64,000 nt of DNA from Pseudomonas nunensis (GCF_024296925.1 NZ_CP101125.1:2730501-2794500), one strand, 5' to 3'. Shown: positions 19,213 to 28,402, counted from the stretch's first letter. Made by a program: numbers and translations. Notes: a model not told the origin generated them from the letters alone.

Positions 19213-21285
19213 ATGCTGGACGCGAACGCAACCCATATCACCCTCACGCTGGACGGTGTTTCCGCCGACTTGCAAGTGCTCAGTTTCGTCGGTCGCGAAG
19301 CCCTCAACCAGCCGTTCAGTTTCGACATCGAACTGGTCAGCGCCCGCCCCGACCTGAAACTCGAAGAGCTGCTGCACAAGCCTGGCTGCCTGACCTTCGG
19401 CGCCACCGGCAAAGGCATCATCCATGGCCTGGTCTATCGCATCGAGCAAGGCGATTCCGGCAAGAAGCTGACCCGCTACAGCATCAGCCTGGTGCCGCAA
19501 CTCGCCTACCTGCGGCACAACCACGACCAGCAAATCTTCCAGCATCTGACGGTGCCGAAGATCATCGGCCAGGTCCTCGAAGCGCGGGGCATTTTGTCCA
19601 ATGCCTATAGCTTTCAGCTCGGCGCGATCTACCCCGAACGCGACTACTGCGTGCAGTACGACGAATCCGACCTGCATTTCATCCAGCGCCTGTGCGAAGA
19701 AGAAGGCATTCACTTCCACTTCCAGCACTCCGCCAGCGGCCACAAACTGGTGTTCGGCGACGACCAGACCGTATTCCGCAAACTCACGCCCGTGGCCTAC
19801 CAGCAAGATTCCGGCATGGCCGCCGAGAAAACCGTGATCAAGCGCTTCAACCTGCGCCTGGAAACCCGCACCACCCGCGTTAGCCGCCGCGACTACGATT
19901 TCGAGAAACCGCGCATCCTCCCTGAAGGCACTGCCAAAAGCACCTTCGCCCCGGACCTCGAAGACTACGACTATCCCGGCCGCTTCACCGACCGCGAACG
20001 CGGCAAGCAACTGGCGACCCGCGCCCTTGAACGCCATCGCAGCGACTACAAACTCGCCGAAGGCAAAAGTGACGAACCAATTCTGGTCAGCGGCCACTTC
20101 CTGGCCCTGAGCGAACACCCGCGCGCCGAGTGGAACGACCTCTGGCTGCTGCTGGAAGTCGTCCACGAAGGCAAACAGCCGCAAGTGCTCGGCGAAAACA
20201 CCACCAGCGACGTCACCGACAACAAGGACGATTTCCACCAGGGCTACCGCAACCGCTTCCTCGCCACCCCGTGGGACGCGCACTTTCGCCCTGCCCTGGA
20301 ACACCCGAAAGCAAAAATCCTCGGCAGCCAGACCGCCATCGTCACCGGCCCCAAGGGCGAAGAAATCCACACCGACCAGTACGGCCGCGTCAAAGTCCAA
20401 TTCCACTGGGACCGCGAAGGCCAGGCCGACGACAACACCACCTGCTGGCTACGCGTCGCCACCGGCTGGGCCGGCAATGCCTATGGCGGCATCGCCATCC
20501 CGCGCATCGGCATGGAAGTGCTGGTGTCCTTCATGGAAGGCGACCCCGACCAACCGCTGGTCACCGGCTGCCTGTACCACAAGGAAAACGTCGTCCCCTA
20601 CGACCTGCCGGCGAACAAGACCCGCAGCACCTTCAAGACCCTCAGCTCACCGGGCGGCAAGGGCTACAACGAATTCCGGATCGAAGACAAAAAAGGTGCA
20701 GAACAGATTTATCTGCACGCCCAACGGGATTGGGATGAAAACATCGAGCATGACCAGAAGATTCGTGTCGGCAACGAGCGGCATGACACCGTCGAGGCCA
20801 ATGTTCTAAGCGAATTCAAGGTTGAAGAACACCGCATCACGCATCTGGATCGCAAGAGTGAAGCCCGCGCGGATGATCACCTGACGGTGGCGGTGACTCA
20901 GCATGTGAAGGTGGGGACTGGGCAGTTTGTCGAGGCTGGAACAGAGATTCACTACAACGCTGGGGAAAAGGTTGTGGTTGAAGGAGGCATGGAGCTTACG
21001 GCCAAGGCTGGTGGGAGCTTTGTGAAGGTGGATGCAGGGGGCGTGACGATTAGTGGCGCGAATGTGAAGGTTAACTCGGGTGGTGCGCCCGGCGCGGGCA
21101 CGGGGATCCAGATTCTCGACCCGGTCATCCCATGGGCCGCCGCCCGGGACAAACCCGGCGCCCCGCTCGTCCCGGCTGCCGTGCAAATGGCCATGGCCAA
21201 AGCCGCCCGTGCTGCCGGCGATATCCGCTGCCCGATTTGCGAAGCCTGCCGTGAAGGCAAGTGTGACCTGGGGGCAACAGCATGA
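19213..21285 (+). CDS. vgrG: Type VI secretion spike protein VgrG
   Basis: A 690-residue VgrG. The N-terminal gp27-like part (about residues 1-380) carries QYDESDLHFIQRLCEEEGIHFHFQ-type sequence. The gp5 OB-fold follows (GRVKVQFHWDREGQ, VATGWAGNAYGGIAIPRIGMEVLV, EGDPDQPLVTGCLYH). A beta-helical needle of short repeats (about residues 520-620) precedes a C-terminal tail ending CPICEACREGKC. It trimerises to tip the Hcp tube and carries effectors. The start overlaps no upstream gene; the stop overlaps the DUF4123 gene by 4 bp. The tail probably recruits the lipase through the adaptor. A broken copy of its needle lies at 25.4 kb. Confidence 0.95.
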   Translation: MLDANATHITLTLDGVSADLQVLSFVGREALNQPFSFDIELVSARPDLKLEELLHKPGCLTFGATGKGIIHGLVYRIEQGDSGKKLTRYSISLVPQLAYLRHNHDQQIFQHLTVPKIIGQVLEARGILSNAYSFQLGAIYPERDYCVQYDESDLHFIQRLCEEEGIHFHFQHSASGHKLVFGDDQTVFRKLTPVAYQQDSGMAAEKTVIKRFNLRLETRTTRVSRRDYDFEKPRILPEGTAKSTFAPDLEDYDYPGRFTDRERGKQLATRALERHRSDYKLAEGKSDEPILVSGHFLALSEHPRAEWNDLWLLLEVVHEGKQPQVLGENTTSDVTDNKDDFHQGYRNRFLATPWDAHFRPALEHPKAKILGSQTAIVTGPKGEEIHTDQYGRVKVQFHWDREGQADDNTTCWLRVATGWAGNAYGGIAIPRIGMEVLVSFMEGDPDQPLVTGCLYHKENVVPYDLPANKTRSTFKTLSSPGGKGYNEFRIEDKKGAEQIYLHAQRDWDENIEHDQKIRVGNERHDTVEANVLSEFKVEEHRITHLDRKSEARADDHLTVAVTQHVKVGTGQFVEAGTEIHYNAGEKVVVEGGMELTAKAGGSFVKVDAGGVTISGANVKVNSGGAPGAGTGIQILDPVIPWAAARDKPGAPLVPAAVQMAMAKAARAAGDIRCPICEACREGKCDLGATA

Positions 21286-22130
21286 GTGACGTTCTCAACA
21301 GCTGGCTGAGCGAACAAACCCGGCTCAATCGCGTGCTGATCCTGGCCCTCGACAGCCTCGCCGAACCCAATCCGGTCACCTCGCTATACAGCGCCGGCCT
21401 CATGCAGCGCACCGTGCAGCTCTATCGAGGCACCCAATACACTGAATTCGCCCCCATCAGCCCATGGCTGACCGAACTGCCCAACCCCGACGCCGATGCC
21501 TTCCGCAAACTGCTCGACGACCCACAGCGCAACTGGGGCTGGATTGGCAGCATGGACCAGGCCGACCTCGACGGCCTGACCCAACACTGGCGTGCGCGGA
21601 TGATTATTGATGAAGACGGCGAACGCTCACTGTTCCGCTTCCAGGACAATCGCGTACTGGCCCGCTGTCTCGCCAACCTGAGCGAAACCGAACGACCGTT
21701 GCTGTTAGGTCCGATCAGCAGCGTGCTGTATTGGGATGAGGAACAGTGGAAAAGCGATGATAACGCCAAGCCTGGGATGTACCCGGTGCCGAATCCGGCA
21801 CCTTGGTTGCGAACCCCTGAGTCCGGTGAACAGGCTCGAAGCATCTTGCGCGATAACCTCAAACGTTGGCTGCTGACCTATCACGTCGAAGCGGCGGCTT
21901 CGTTGGCGGAGACACGCGTGGTCAGCGAGTGGTTGGAAGAACAAATGGACTTGATGGAACTGTGGCAATGGAAAACACCGGAACAGCGACAGCTGATGTT
22001 GAGTCGGCGGCTGAGCTCCGAATGTATGGAAGATATTGCTTGGAAGCCTTTACCGGGAGAAACACCGGAAGTTCATTTTTTGCGTTGTCAGCGAGTGTTT
22101 GCTGATTCTAGTTCCGGTGCTGAAGTTTGA
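21282..22130 (+). CDS. DUF4123 protein, T6SS effector adaptor/chaperone
   Basis: A 282-residue protein with the DUF4123 pattern: LILALDSLAEPNPVTSLYSAG at the start, PWLTELPNPDADAFRKLL, GWIGSMDQADLDGLTQHWR and FRFQDNRVLARCLANL. DUF4123 proteins (Tap-1/TEC family) load a specific effector onto its VgrG and are not themselves secreted. The ATG overlaps the vgrG stop (ATGA), indicating translational coupling. The effector in this module is most likely the lipase two genes downstream. Confidence 0.9.
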   Translation: MSDVLNSWLSEQTRLNRVLILALDSLAEPNPVTSLYSAGLMQRTVQLYRGTQYTEFAPISPWLTELPNPDADAFRKLLDDPQRNWGWIGSMDQADLDGLTQHWRARMIIDEDGERSLFRFQDNRVLARCLANLSETERPLLLGPISSVLYWDEEQWKSDDNAKPGMYPVPNPAPWLRTPESGEQARSILRDNLKRWLLTYHVEAAASLAETRVVSEWLEEQMDLMELWQWKTPEQRQLMLSRRLSSECMEDIAWKPLPGETPEVHFLRCQRVFADSSSGAEV

Positions 22131-22205
22131 ATATAAAGAAAAGTGGGTGTGAAGACGCTCGCGAATTCTCGACCTACCCAAATTGCAGTAAGCAAGGAAC
22201 ATTGA

Positions 22206-23078
22206 ATGAGTAGTCCTAATTTTTCAAACTGCCTGAAATCAGCTTTTTTTCTTGCTTTTCCTCTAATGGGAGCTTGCTCCTGGGCTGGGCAGGTGGCGAA
22301 AGACAGCGCTGAATCTGCAACCAGTTACTATGGCTCCGAGTCTTTCACTTTAGTCGCGACAACCCCGGCTAATTTTGGATTTACGTCGAAAGCTCAATAT
22401 GCACCGCGAGCAGGACAGGACTGCAAAGCCTATGTCTCGGGCCTAGGTGGCAGTGTCACAAGGCACCAGCAAAAATCGGACAGAATCGAAGTAAAAAATA
22501 TCGAACAGACTGCGCGCTTTAATATACCTACGGAGTATCACATCGCGGGATGCGTGATGGACTTGACACGTGTTGATACCAGTGTCGATGGTAGCTACGG
22601 CCCTACACCGCTGGATATTGGTGGTGATGGTGGCGGAATATCAATTAGCAATTCAACTGCGATGCCTGCGAGCAAATCAATTAACTCCGGTGAGATTAAG
22701 TTTCGTGGCATTTGCAGTTGGATGTTTCAATTAAGCGTTGCAAGAATCCAGAAAGATGGAATTTCCAAAATACTTTCCTGCACGGCAACAGACGAAAACT
22801 GGAACGTGAACGAAGATCGCAATAGCAGGGGAAAACCAGGTGGTTCCCTGAGTCGCGATAGTTTGGCAGGAAAGGAGGTACATCTTGAGCTTCGTTTCTC
22901 ACCTGAAGAAACACCTGCTTCAGACGGAAAATGGCAGAAATTTCCAAACGGTTGGAAACCATGCCTAGGCAAGGGTATTAACGACATATATGGTTTTTGC
23001 CGTGGAAACACTAAAGATTTCAGACCCTTCAAGATGAATGGTCGCGAGTGCACTATTTACCCAGGTTGTACAGAGTAA
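22206..23078 (+). CDS. Putative periplasmic lipoprotein immunity protein for the lipase effector
   Basis: A 290-residue exported protein. A hydrophobic signal (about residues 10-23) ends in LMGAC, an approximate lipobox with C24. The mature part is rich in polar residues and has several cysteines (for example GRECTIYPGC at the C-terminus), expected to be oxidised in the periplasm. I recognise no domain. It sits between the adaptor and the lipase gene, the position where Tli immunity proteins for phospholipase effectors are commonly found, and those are typically periplasmic lipoproteins. The immunity role is therefore inferred from context. Base composition is more AT-rich than vgrG. AAGGAAC precedes the ATG. 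Confidence 0.6.
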   Translation: MSSPNFSNCLKSAFFLAFPLMGACSWAGQVAKDSAESATSYYGSESFTLVATTPANFGFTSKAQYAPRAGQDCKAYVSGLGGSVTRHQQKSDRIEVKNIEQTARFNIPTEYHIAGCVMDLTRVDTSVDGSYGPTPLDIGGDGGGISISNSTAMPASKSINSGEIKFRGICSWMFQLSVARIQKDGISKILSCTATDENWNVNEDRNSRGKPGGSLSRDSLAGKEVHLELRFSPEETPASDGKWQKFPNGWKPCLGKGINDIYGFCRGNTKDFRPFKMNGRECTIYPGCTE

Positions 23079-23089
23079 GGGAATACGAT

Positions 23090-25330
23090 ATGGATCTCAG
23101 GGAAACGCAATCTCTAAGCGATCAAAAGCGTAGTTGCGCCGCACTTGGAGACTCGATTAGTTTTCGATTGGTGGATGAATTTGGTGATGCAAAACCATAC
23201 GCGGGCTTGAAATATGAACTGTTCGATAGCGAAGGTATAAAACATAGCGGATCATTAGATGCTGATGGATTTGCAAGAGTTGACGGCCAATATGCAGGTC
23301 CTCTTGTTCTTACCATCACGGAAGCCTACCAAGGCGCAGATGATTTTTACACCGCCATTTCCACTCGCGGAAGTTATCCAATTAAGCTTACACAGCTACA
23401 AGTCGCCGCGGAACAAACACTTCATCGGCCCATCGGTAGTAGCGCAAAAACGGGGGCTTATCGGGCATCTTCAGAAAAAGCGGAGTTTTTCAATGTGGAG
23501 GTCCGTCAATTTGTACAACACTCACGGCATCTACCTCCCGCAGCGAAACTCTCCAAACCAGTTCCAGAGGGTTGGGCAAAACTTGCGTGCAATCTAGCTG
23601 CCGGAAAGGTTCCAAGCTTTGGGGTCGGTCTGCTACCAGGGAAGCATTATGTGCTAGAAGTGCGAGCACTGCGCGCCTACAGGCCTCTTATCTCCTTAGC
23701 ACCAACGTTCAGCGCCATTAATCTTTACAATCTGTCACTTTTTGCCACGCTGAGTTATGGAGATTTCGGTCAGGTACCAGAAGATCCAAACGCGCCTAAA
23801 GATCCGAAAGACCCTAAATCTCAGGAGCCCGGTGGAGAGATAAAGTTTCCGACCGTGGGAACTGTGGGTCATGTTCTTCAGACATGTCTGGCTTGTTGCC
23901 AGGAACCAATGCGCTACGCTGATGCGAAAACAGTTAATTACCCTGTTGTAGAGGACGTCCCCTATTCGAAACGCTTGGAGATTATCCCTTACGACCCGGA
24001 TCTATATCAGAATGAGGACGACCGAAAAACACCTTCTCAAGTCCACTTCTTCAACGATCAACGTCAGGGTATGACTGACTGGGTAAATACCGACACACAA
24101 GCGTATGCGACTCACGATGATCGAATGATCCTTATCGCAATTCGCGGAACGGCGGAAAAATGGGACGCCTGGCGCGATGGCGACGCAGAACAAGTACCTG
24201 TTGAGGGGGGTGTAGGAAAAGCACACCAAGGTTTCCACGAAGGTTACGTGGCAGTAAAAGCCTTTTTAACAGAATACATAGAGCGATTTCGCATAGGTGA
24301 TCAGCGCATTGTTGTTTGTGGCCACAGTCTAGGTGGCGCGATTGCATTATTGGTGGCTGAATGGATACGCAGGAACTACGACCCTGCTGTCATTCTTTAT
24401 ACGTTTGGCTCGCCACGGGCAGGCGATGCCGAGTTTGTTGAGGGAGCAAAGTCCCTGGTTCACCATCGAATTGTAAATAACAACGATCCGGTACCAAGTG
24501 TACCCGTCCCGTGGATGGATACTAAAAAAGCGGTTTGGATTACAGGTATCACGGCCACCGTAACGGGGGGCGTCGCCCCTGTTGTTGGCGGAATCGTGTT
24601 TGGGGCGGGATTGAGCCGACTCGGCGGCAAGCCATATCGACATCAAGGTGAGCAGCGTTACTTCATGCCTCTAAGACTACCCGGCAATCAGGTTTCTTCC
24701 GTTCTGTGGACGCCTGGTTGTGAAGGACTCGAAGAATCTGCAATGACTCAACTCTGCTATGCAAATGTGAAAAACAATGACACGCCTGATCGTAGCTCAT
24801 TTGGTGTACAAGTGATGAACGGGGCTGATCATACAATGTTAGGCGGTTACATCCCGGCTTGTTGGGCAACTTTTCGCCGCTGGCAGGATGCTCAAGCAAG
24901 CTGTGGCACGGTGCTGACTGCGAGAGAAGCAGTCAACATGCGCGCTCAGATAAAAAGCTACAGTGAAGCGCTTGAAAAATGGCAAAAAGTACAGCAAGAG
25001 GAGTATCCGGGGAGATCTATCGAAACTAGGCCAAATGATCGGGCTACGGCGTTGCAAAGGAGATCGACCATGAGTGATTTGCAAGCGCGCCAGAAGGAGA
25101 TCGATTCAGCTATTAAACACAACGAAAAAGAGCTGGATAACGTTAAAAATACCTATCAGAACATCAAGGATCTAGAGGCGAAAACTTTGGAACTGTCGGA
25201 TGTGTATGGTGATCGCTCTGAACTACCAAAGTTACAGGACCATATCGACCGATGGTTCGCGCATGTGGAAAATCAAGCATTAGTGCGAGTAGCTCAAATT
25301 CCACAAGCCACGACATCGAGTACAGCCTGA
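23090..25330 (+). CDS. T6SS lipase effector (class 3 lipase, Tle-like)
   Basis: A 746-residue protein. The N-terminal ~130 residues (FRLVDEFGDAKPYAGLKYEL...GSLDADGFARVDG) look like the beta-rich presentation domain seen on VgrG-delivered effectors. The central alpha/beta hydrolase domain is a class 3 (fungal-type) lipase: AIRGTAEKWDAW, nucleophile elbow GHSLGG (S413), FGSPRAGDAEF, then D466 (NNNDPVP) and H581 (GADHTM) complete the triad. A hydrophobic stretch at about residues 480-505 may insert into membrane. The C-terminal ~130 residues are a charged coiled-coil. It probably degrades target-cell phospholipids. Start at 23090 has AAGGG upstream; the preceding gene is the likely immunity. Confidence 0.85.
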   Translation: MDLRETQSLSDQKRSCAALGDSISFRLVDEFGDAKPYAGLKYELFDSEGIKHSGSLDADGFARVDGQYAGPLVLTITEAYQGADDFYTAISTRGSYPIKLTQLQVAAEQTLHRPIGSSAKTGAYRASSEKAEFFNVEVRQFVQHSRHLPPAAKLSKPVPEGWAKLACNLAAGKVPSFGVGLLPGKHYVLEVRALRAYRPLISLAPTFSAINLYNLSLFATLSYGDFGQVPEDPNAPKDPKDPKSQEPGGEIKFPTVGTVGHVLQTCLACCQEPMRYADAKTVNYPVVEDVPYSKRLEIIPYDPDLYQNEDDRKTPSQVHFFNDQRQGMTDWVNTDTQAYATHDDRMILIAIRGTAEKWDAWRDGDAEQVPVEGGVGKAHQGFHEGYVAVKAFLTEYIERFRIGDQRIVVCGHSLGGAIALLVAEWIRRNYDPAVILYTFGSPRAGDAEFVEGAKSLVHHRIVNNNDPVPSVPVPWMDTKKAVWITGITATVTGGVAPVVGGIVFGAGLSRLGGKPYRHQGEQRYFMPLRLPGNQVSSVLWTPGCEGLEESAMTQLCYANVKNNDTPDRSSFGVQVMNGADHTMLGGYIPACWATFRRWQDAQASCGTVLTAREAVNMRAQIKSYSEALEKWQKVQQEEYPGRSIETRPNDRATALQRRSTMSDLQARQKEIDSAIKHNEKELDNVKNTYQNIKDLEAKTLELSDVYGDRSELPKLQDHIDRWFAHVENQALVRVAQIPQATTSSTA

Positions 25331-25374
25331 CAAAGACCTTTCAATAGCTGCTATTTGCCAGACCCTTCGGACTG

Positions 25375-25710
25375 ATTCGCGTCGGCAACAAGCGCCACGA
25401 CACGGTTTAAGCGAATGTTTTAAGCGAATTCAAGGTTGAAGAACACCGCATCACCTACCTCGACCGCAAGAGTGAAACACGGGAGGATGATCACCTTACC
25501 GTCGGCGTGACTCAGCATGTGAAGGTAGGGACTGGGCAGTTTGTCGAGGCTGGGACAGAGATTCACTACAACGCCGGGGAAAAGGTTGTGGTTGAGGGTG
25601 GCATGGAGCTAACGGCCAAGGCTGGCGGGAGCTTTGTGAAGGTGGATGCGGCGAAGGGCAAGGACGGCGCCAGCGGTACCCATTCCAACCAAGTTGAGCC
25701 TCCAAAGTAG
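25375..25710 (+). pseudogene. Broken VgrG needle fragment, formerly fused to the PoNe toxin
   Basis: About 277 bp (25375-25651) are collinear and near-identical to vgrG 20761-21037 without indels, covering RVGN-R-HDTV...GGSFVKVDA. The frame carries TAA at 25408 where vgrG has GAG. After KVDA the sequence leaves vgrG and reads AKGKDGASGTHSNQVEPPK, then stops at 25708. If one G is restored at the AAG/GTA junction (~25707), the frame continues as KVGLQAPSGILNEGL straight into the nuclease domain. This is the remnant of an evolved VgrG or related trafficking domain with a C-terminal toxin, now disabled by a stop and a one-base frameshift. Confidence 0.8.
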
Positions 25711-25745
25711 GCCTTCAGGCCCCTTCCGGGATTCTGAATGAAGGG

Positions 25746-26564
25746 TTGGGGGTTAGTGGGGAGCACATTGCCGATTACATTTGTGCGGTGGAGTTTGGTT
25801 GGGGCAAGGATTGGGATGGGCATGATAAAGGGGCGGATGGGAAGTGGCTTGAGGGGGTCCCGAGTGCGAGTAAGATGGGGAAGCTTTCCGCTGGTGGGAG
25901 CCCAAAAGCAAAGCACATTCTCTACAAATTGTCTGATGGTGCTAATGGGACAGGAATAGATGCTGTTTGGCGCGTCAATCCTGCCAACAATGACGGCGAA
26001 CAATTTGCCATTGTTGAGGCGAAGGCAAGCCGCGACGAGGATGCGCCAAAATTCATGCGTAAAAAGAACAACACGCGTCAGCCTGGCATCAGCTCAAGGT
26101 TAGGGGTTGCCGGCCTGACTGATTCAAGTGAACTAATAGAACCAATCGAAAGTGATGAAAACAATACGTCTAACGAAAAGAAAAATAAAATAAGCACCGA
26201 AAAAAACAAACCCACCACAACAAAAAGCGAAACACCTCCGTACAAACAAAAAAGAAAACTATCGGTACAAATGAACAGGGAGTGGATCGACGAAAACTTG
26301 GGCAAAGCCGTTAATAGCGTTCTTTTAGCTACCCAAATAACGCATCCTTACAGCCGACATCTATTTTATACGCCGCTATACCATACAAGCCTGAGCCCTC
26401 AAGAACATGCCAGCGCACGACTAAACAACACCGATGAAATCTCTCATAAAAACCATAAAGCCTTTCACTATGCCGACCACGAAGTTAAAAACTTTGTGAA
26501 TAAACGTAAAAAATCTTTAGCTAAAAAACATGGCATGTCAGCTTCACTTAAGCTTGAGGTATAA
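25746..26564 (+). CDS. PoNe-like nuclease toxin domain, displaced from its delivery domain
   Basis: The frame encodes about 272 residues from a TTG and is open back to 25698. The core has GTGIDAVW (D72), ~15 residues, then FAIVEAKAS (E91, K93): a PD-(D/E)xK nuclease active site like that of PoNe DNase effectors. A low-complexity Lys/Thr/Glu linker (about residues 140-180) and a C-terminal part (HEWI-like MNREWIDENLGKAV, YSRHLFYTPLYHTSLSPQEHA) follow. No ATG or good ribosome binding site precedes the core, so it may be silent unless the upstream frameshift is suppressed. The domain itself looks intact. The first PoNi-like gene begins 3 bp after its stop. Strongly AT-rich 3' half. Confidence 0.75.
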   Translation: MGVSGEHIADYICAVEFGWGKDWDGHDKGADGKWLEGVPSASKMGKLSAGGSPKAKHILYKLSDGANGTGIDAVWRVNPANNDGEQFAIVEAKASRDEDAPKFMRKKNNTRQPGISSRLGVAGLTDSSELIEPIESDENNTSNEKKNKISTEKNKPTTTKSETPPYKQKRKLSVQMNREWIDENLGKAVNSVLLATQITHPYSRHLFYTPLYHTSLSPQEHASARLNNTDEISHKNHKAFHYADHEVKNFVNKRKKSLAKKHGMSASLKLEV

Positions 26565-26567
26565 AAC

Positions 26568-27506
26568 ATGATAAAAAGACAAAAATTTTATAGTGAAAAC
26601 CATTACAACACCTTCCTAAGAGAATATGACGAGTCCATAGACTTTTATAGGACGAGAAAATTCAAGTCAGACTCCGACGAAGAAGAGGCGACGCTTCGCT
26701 CTAGATTTTTTCAACGTTTGGCACTTAATAAGCTTCTAGCAACATACACCGCCGGGGAAGAAATCACTGCACTCATCCCACTCTTAGAAGACTTAATTAC
26801 AAAATATGAAATCAGGCAAGAGAAATTATCAGAATCGGAACAAACTCCCGATATATCACCACTTGCGATTAGCGACTATCCATATCAATATGAAGAATGC
26901 GTGCAAGTTATAGGTTTTTGCGTTTTATTACATCGAACAGATCTCCTTAAGCGATTCGTGAAATTAATAGACGACGCAGGCTACGAAGGCCACGATACGT
27001 TATATGAAGATTTGCTTTGCAAGTTATTACCTGGCAGGCATGACATAGACCAGTGGTATCACGACGTATATTCACCTTTAGTGCAAGCAATATATGCAAA
27101 AACGAAAGAAGAGGCGGCCAACTTCCTTAAAAAATACTGCACCCAGTGGTATCCAGCCTTCAAACAAGCCCCGTGGCACGACACTCATCATCAAGGAGAA
27201 GGAGGAAACTACGTAGGCTATTGGGCTATCGAGGCTGGAGCAATTGCTTTTTTGTATGGCATAGATGACAGCAAAATTGATCACATGGTTTATCCAAAAG
27301 ACTTGGTCGAATACGCGAGAAATTACCAACCGACCGATGGGTCTCGAGTTGCTCGTATAGATGCAGGACAATCATGTAGCAAGACTGGCTATTGGTTTAC
27401 GCCGGCAAAAGCAGAATCTCGTCGCCACTTCAATCAAGGCGACATAATGCCTGGGTTCAGTGACTCCCATTGGGGCGATACTATTTGGTATTGGTCTGGA
27501 GAATAA
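26568..27506 (+). CDS. PoNi-like immunity protein 1 (DUF1910/DUF1911) with C-terminal extension
   Basis: A 312-residue helical protein. The N-terminal DUF1910-like part starts MIKRQKFYSENHYNTFLREYD; the DUF1911-like part carries YQYEECVQVIGFCVLLHRTDLLKRF, LYEDLL, WYHDVYSPLVQAIYA and YVGYWAIEAGAIAFLYGIDD. PoNi proteins neutralise PoNe DNases in the cytoplasm. The ATG is 3 bp after the toxin frame, preceded by GAGG, so this is the cognate candidate. Unlike its three paralogues it has ~60 extra residues (252-312: RIDAGQSCSKTGYWFTPAKA ... DTIWYWSGE), a compact aromatic module that looks like a separate domain. AT-rich, suggesting transfer. Confidence 0.85.
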   Translation: MIKRQKFYSENHYNTFLREYDESIDFYRTRKFKSDSDEEEATLRSRFFQRLALNKLLATYTAGEEITALIPLLEDLITKYEIRQEKLSESEQTPDISPLAISDYPYQYEECVQVIGFCVLLHRTDLLKRFVKLIDDAGYEGHDTLYEDLLCKLLPGRHDIDQWYHDVYSPLVQAIYAKTKEEAANFLKKYCTQWYPAFKQAPWHDTHHQGEGGNYVGYWAIEAGAIAFLYGIDDSKIDHMVYPKDLVEYARNYQPTDGSRVARIDAGQSCSKTGYWFTPAKAESRRHFNQGDIMPGFSDSHWGDTIWYWSGE

Positions 27507-27523
27507 TGATAGCGGCGACAAAA

Positions 27524-27573
27524 TAACTTAATTTAAGTTAGTTATTAGTCAGATGGGCGGACAACCGCCCATC
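27524..27573. repeat. Two inverted repeats between PoNi-like genes 1 and 2
   Basis: TAACTTAATTTAAGTTA (27524-27540) is a near-perfect palindrome, possibly an operator or AT-rich binding site. GATGGGCGG-acaa-CCGCCCATC (27552-27573) is a perfect 9-bp hairpin without a U-tract. They lie in the only sizeable gap in the immunity gene array and may end the gene 1 transcript or start the gene 2 transcript. Confidence 0.5.
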
Positions 27574-27613
27574 AAGTCATGGCGAAACCACTACGGCCCC
27601 TTAGCTGACATTT

Positions 27614-28402
27614 ATGAACAAAAGACAAAAATTCTATAGTGAAGCCCACTATAAAAATTTCTTAAAAGAGTACGACGAAGTTATTGAGTTTTGCAAAACA
27701 AATACACTCGAATCTGACTCTCCTGAAGAAGAAGCCTCACTTCGAGCAGAGCAATTCCAAAGCCTCCTGCTTGACAAGATTTCCGCCTGCTACACGGCAG
27801 GAGAAGAGATAGAAGTCTTGTTTCCACTACTTGAGAAACTAATACAAAAATACGAAATATGGCAAAAAAAATTAGCCATCTTTGAACAGGCACTCAAAAT
27901 ATCGCCCCTCGCAATAGATGACTGGCCAGATCAGTATGAAGAATGCGTACAAGTCATAAGCTTGTGCATACTCCTGCACCGTACTGACCTATTGAAGCGC
28001 TTCGTCGTCTTGATAGATGAGGCAGGGTACGTTGGCGATGACACCCTATATGAAGACCTGTTGAAAAAAGTCTTACCAAATAGACACGACGTCGACAGAT
28101 GGTATCACGATGTATATACACCTTTAGCCCAGGCCATATATGCAGACAGCAAAGAAAATGCTTCCAAGCTTTTGGATGAATATTGTAAACAATGGTATCC
28201 AGCATTCAAACAAGCATCTTGGTATGACACTCACCTGCAGGGAGAAAAGGGGAGTTATGTAGGTTATTGGGCTATCGAGGCGGGAGCAATTGCATTTTTA
28301 TATAACATAGACGACAGTAAAATCGATCACATGGTTTACCCAAAAGCTTTAGTCGACTACGCCAGAAACAACACCACTATTGACCGAAGCAAAGAAACAT
28401 GA
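27614..28402 (+). CDS. PoNi-like immunity protein 2 (DUF1910/DUF1911)
   Basis: A 262-residue paralogue of the preceding protein with the same landmarks: MNKRQKFYSEAHYKNFLKEYD start, DDWPDQYEECVQVISLCILLH, LYEDLL, WYHDVYTPLAQAIYA, YVGYWAIEAGAIAFLYNIDD and DHMVYPKALVDYAR. It ends where the family usually ends, without the extension of copy 1. AT-rich. It overlaps the next copy by 4 bp (ATGA), so 2 and 3 are translationally coupled. It could protect against a variant PoNe toxin from competitors. Confidence 0.88.
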   Translation: MNKRQKFYSEAHYKNFLKEYDEVIEFCKTNTLESDSPEEEASLRAEQFQSLLLDKISACYTAGEEIEVLFPLLEKLIQKYEIWQKKLAIFEQALKISPLAIDDWPDQYEECVQVISLCILLHRTDLLKRFVVLIDEAGYVGDDTLYEDLLKKVLPNRHDVDRWYHDVYTPLAQAIYADSKENASKLLDEYCKQWYPAFKQASWYDTHLQGEKGSYVGYWAIEAGAIAFLYNIDDSKIDHMVYPKALVDYARNNTTIDRSKET

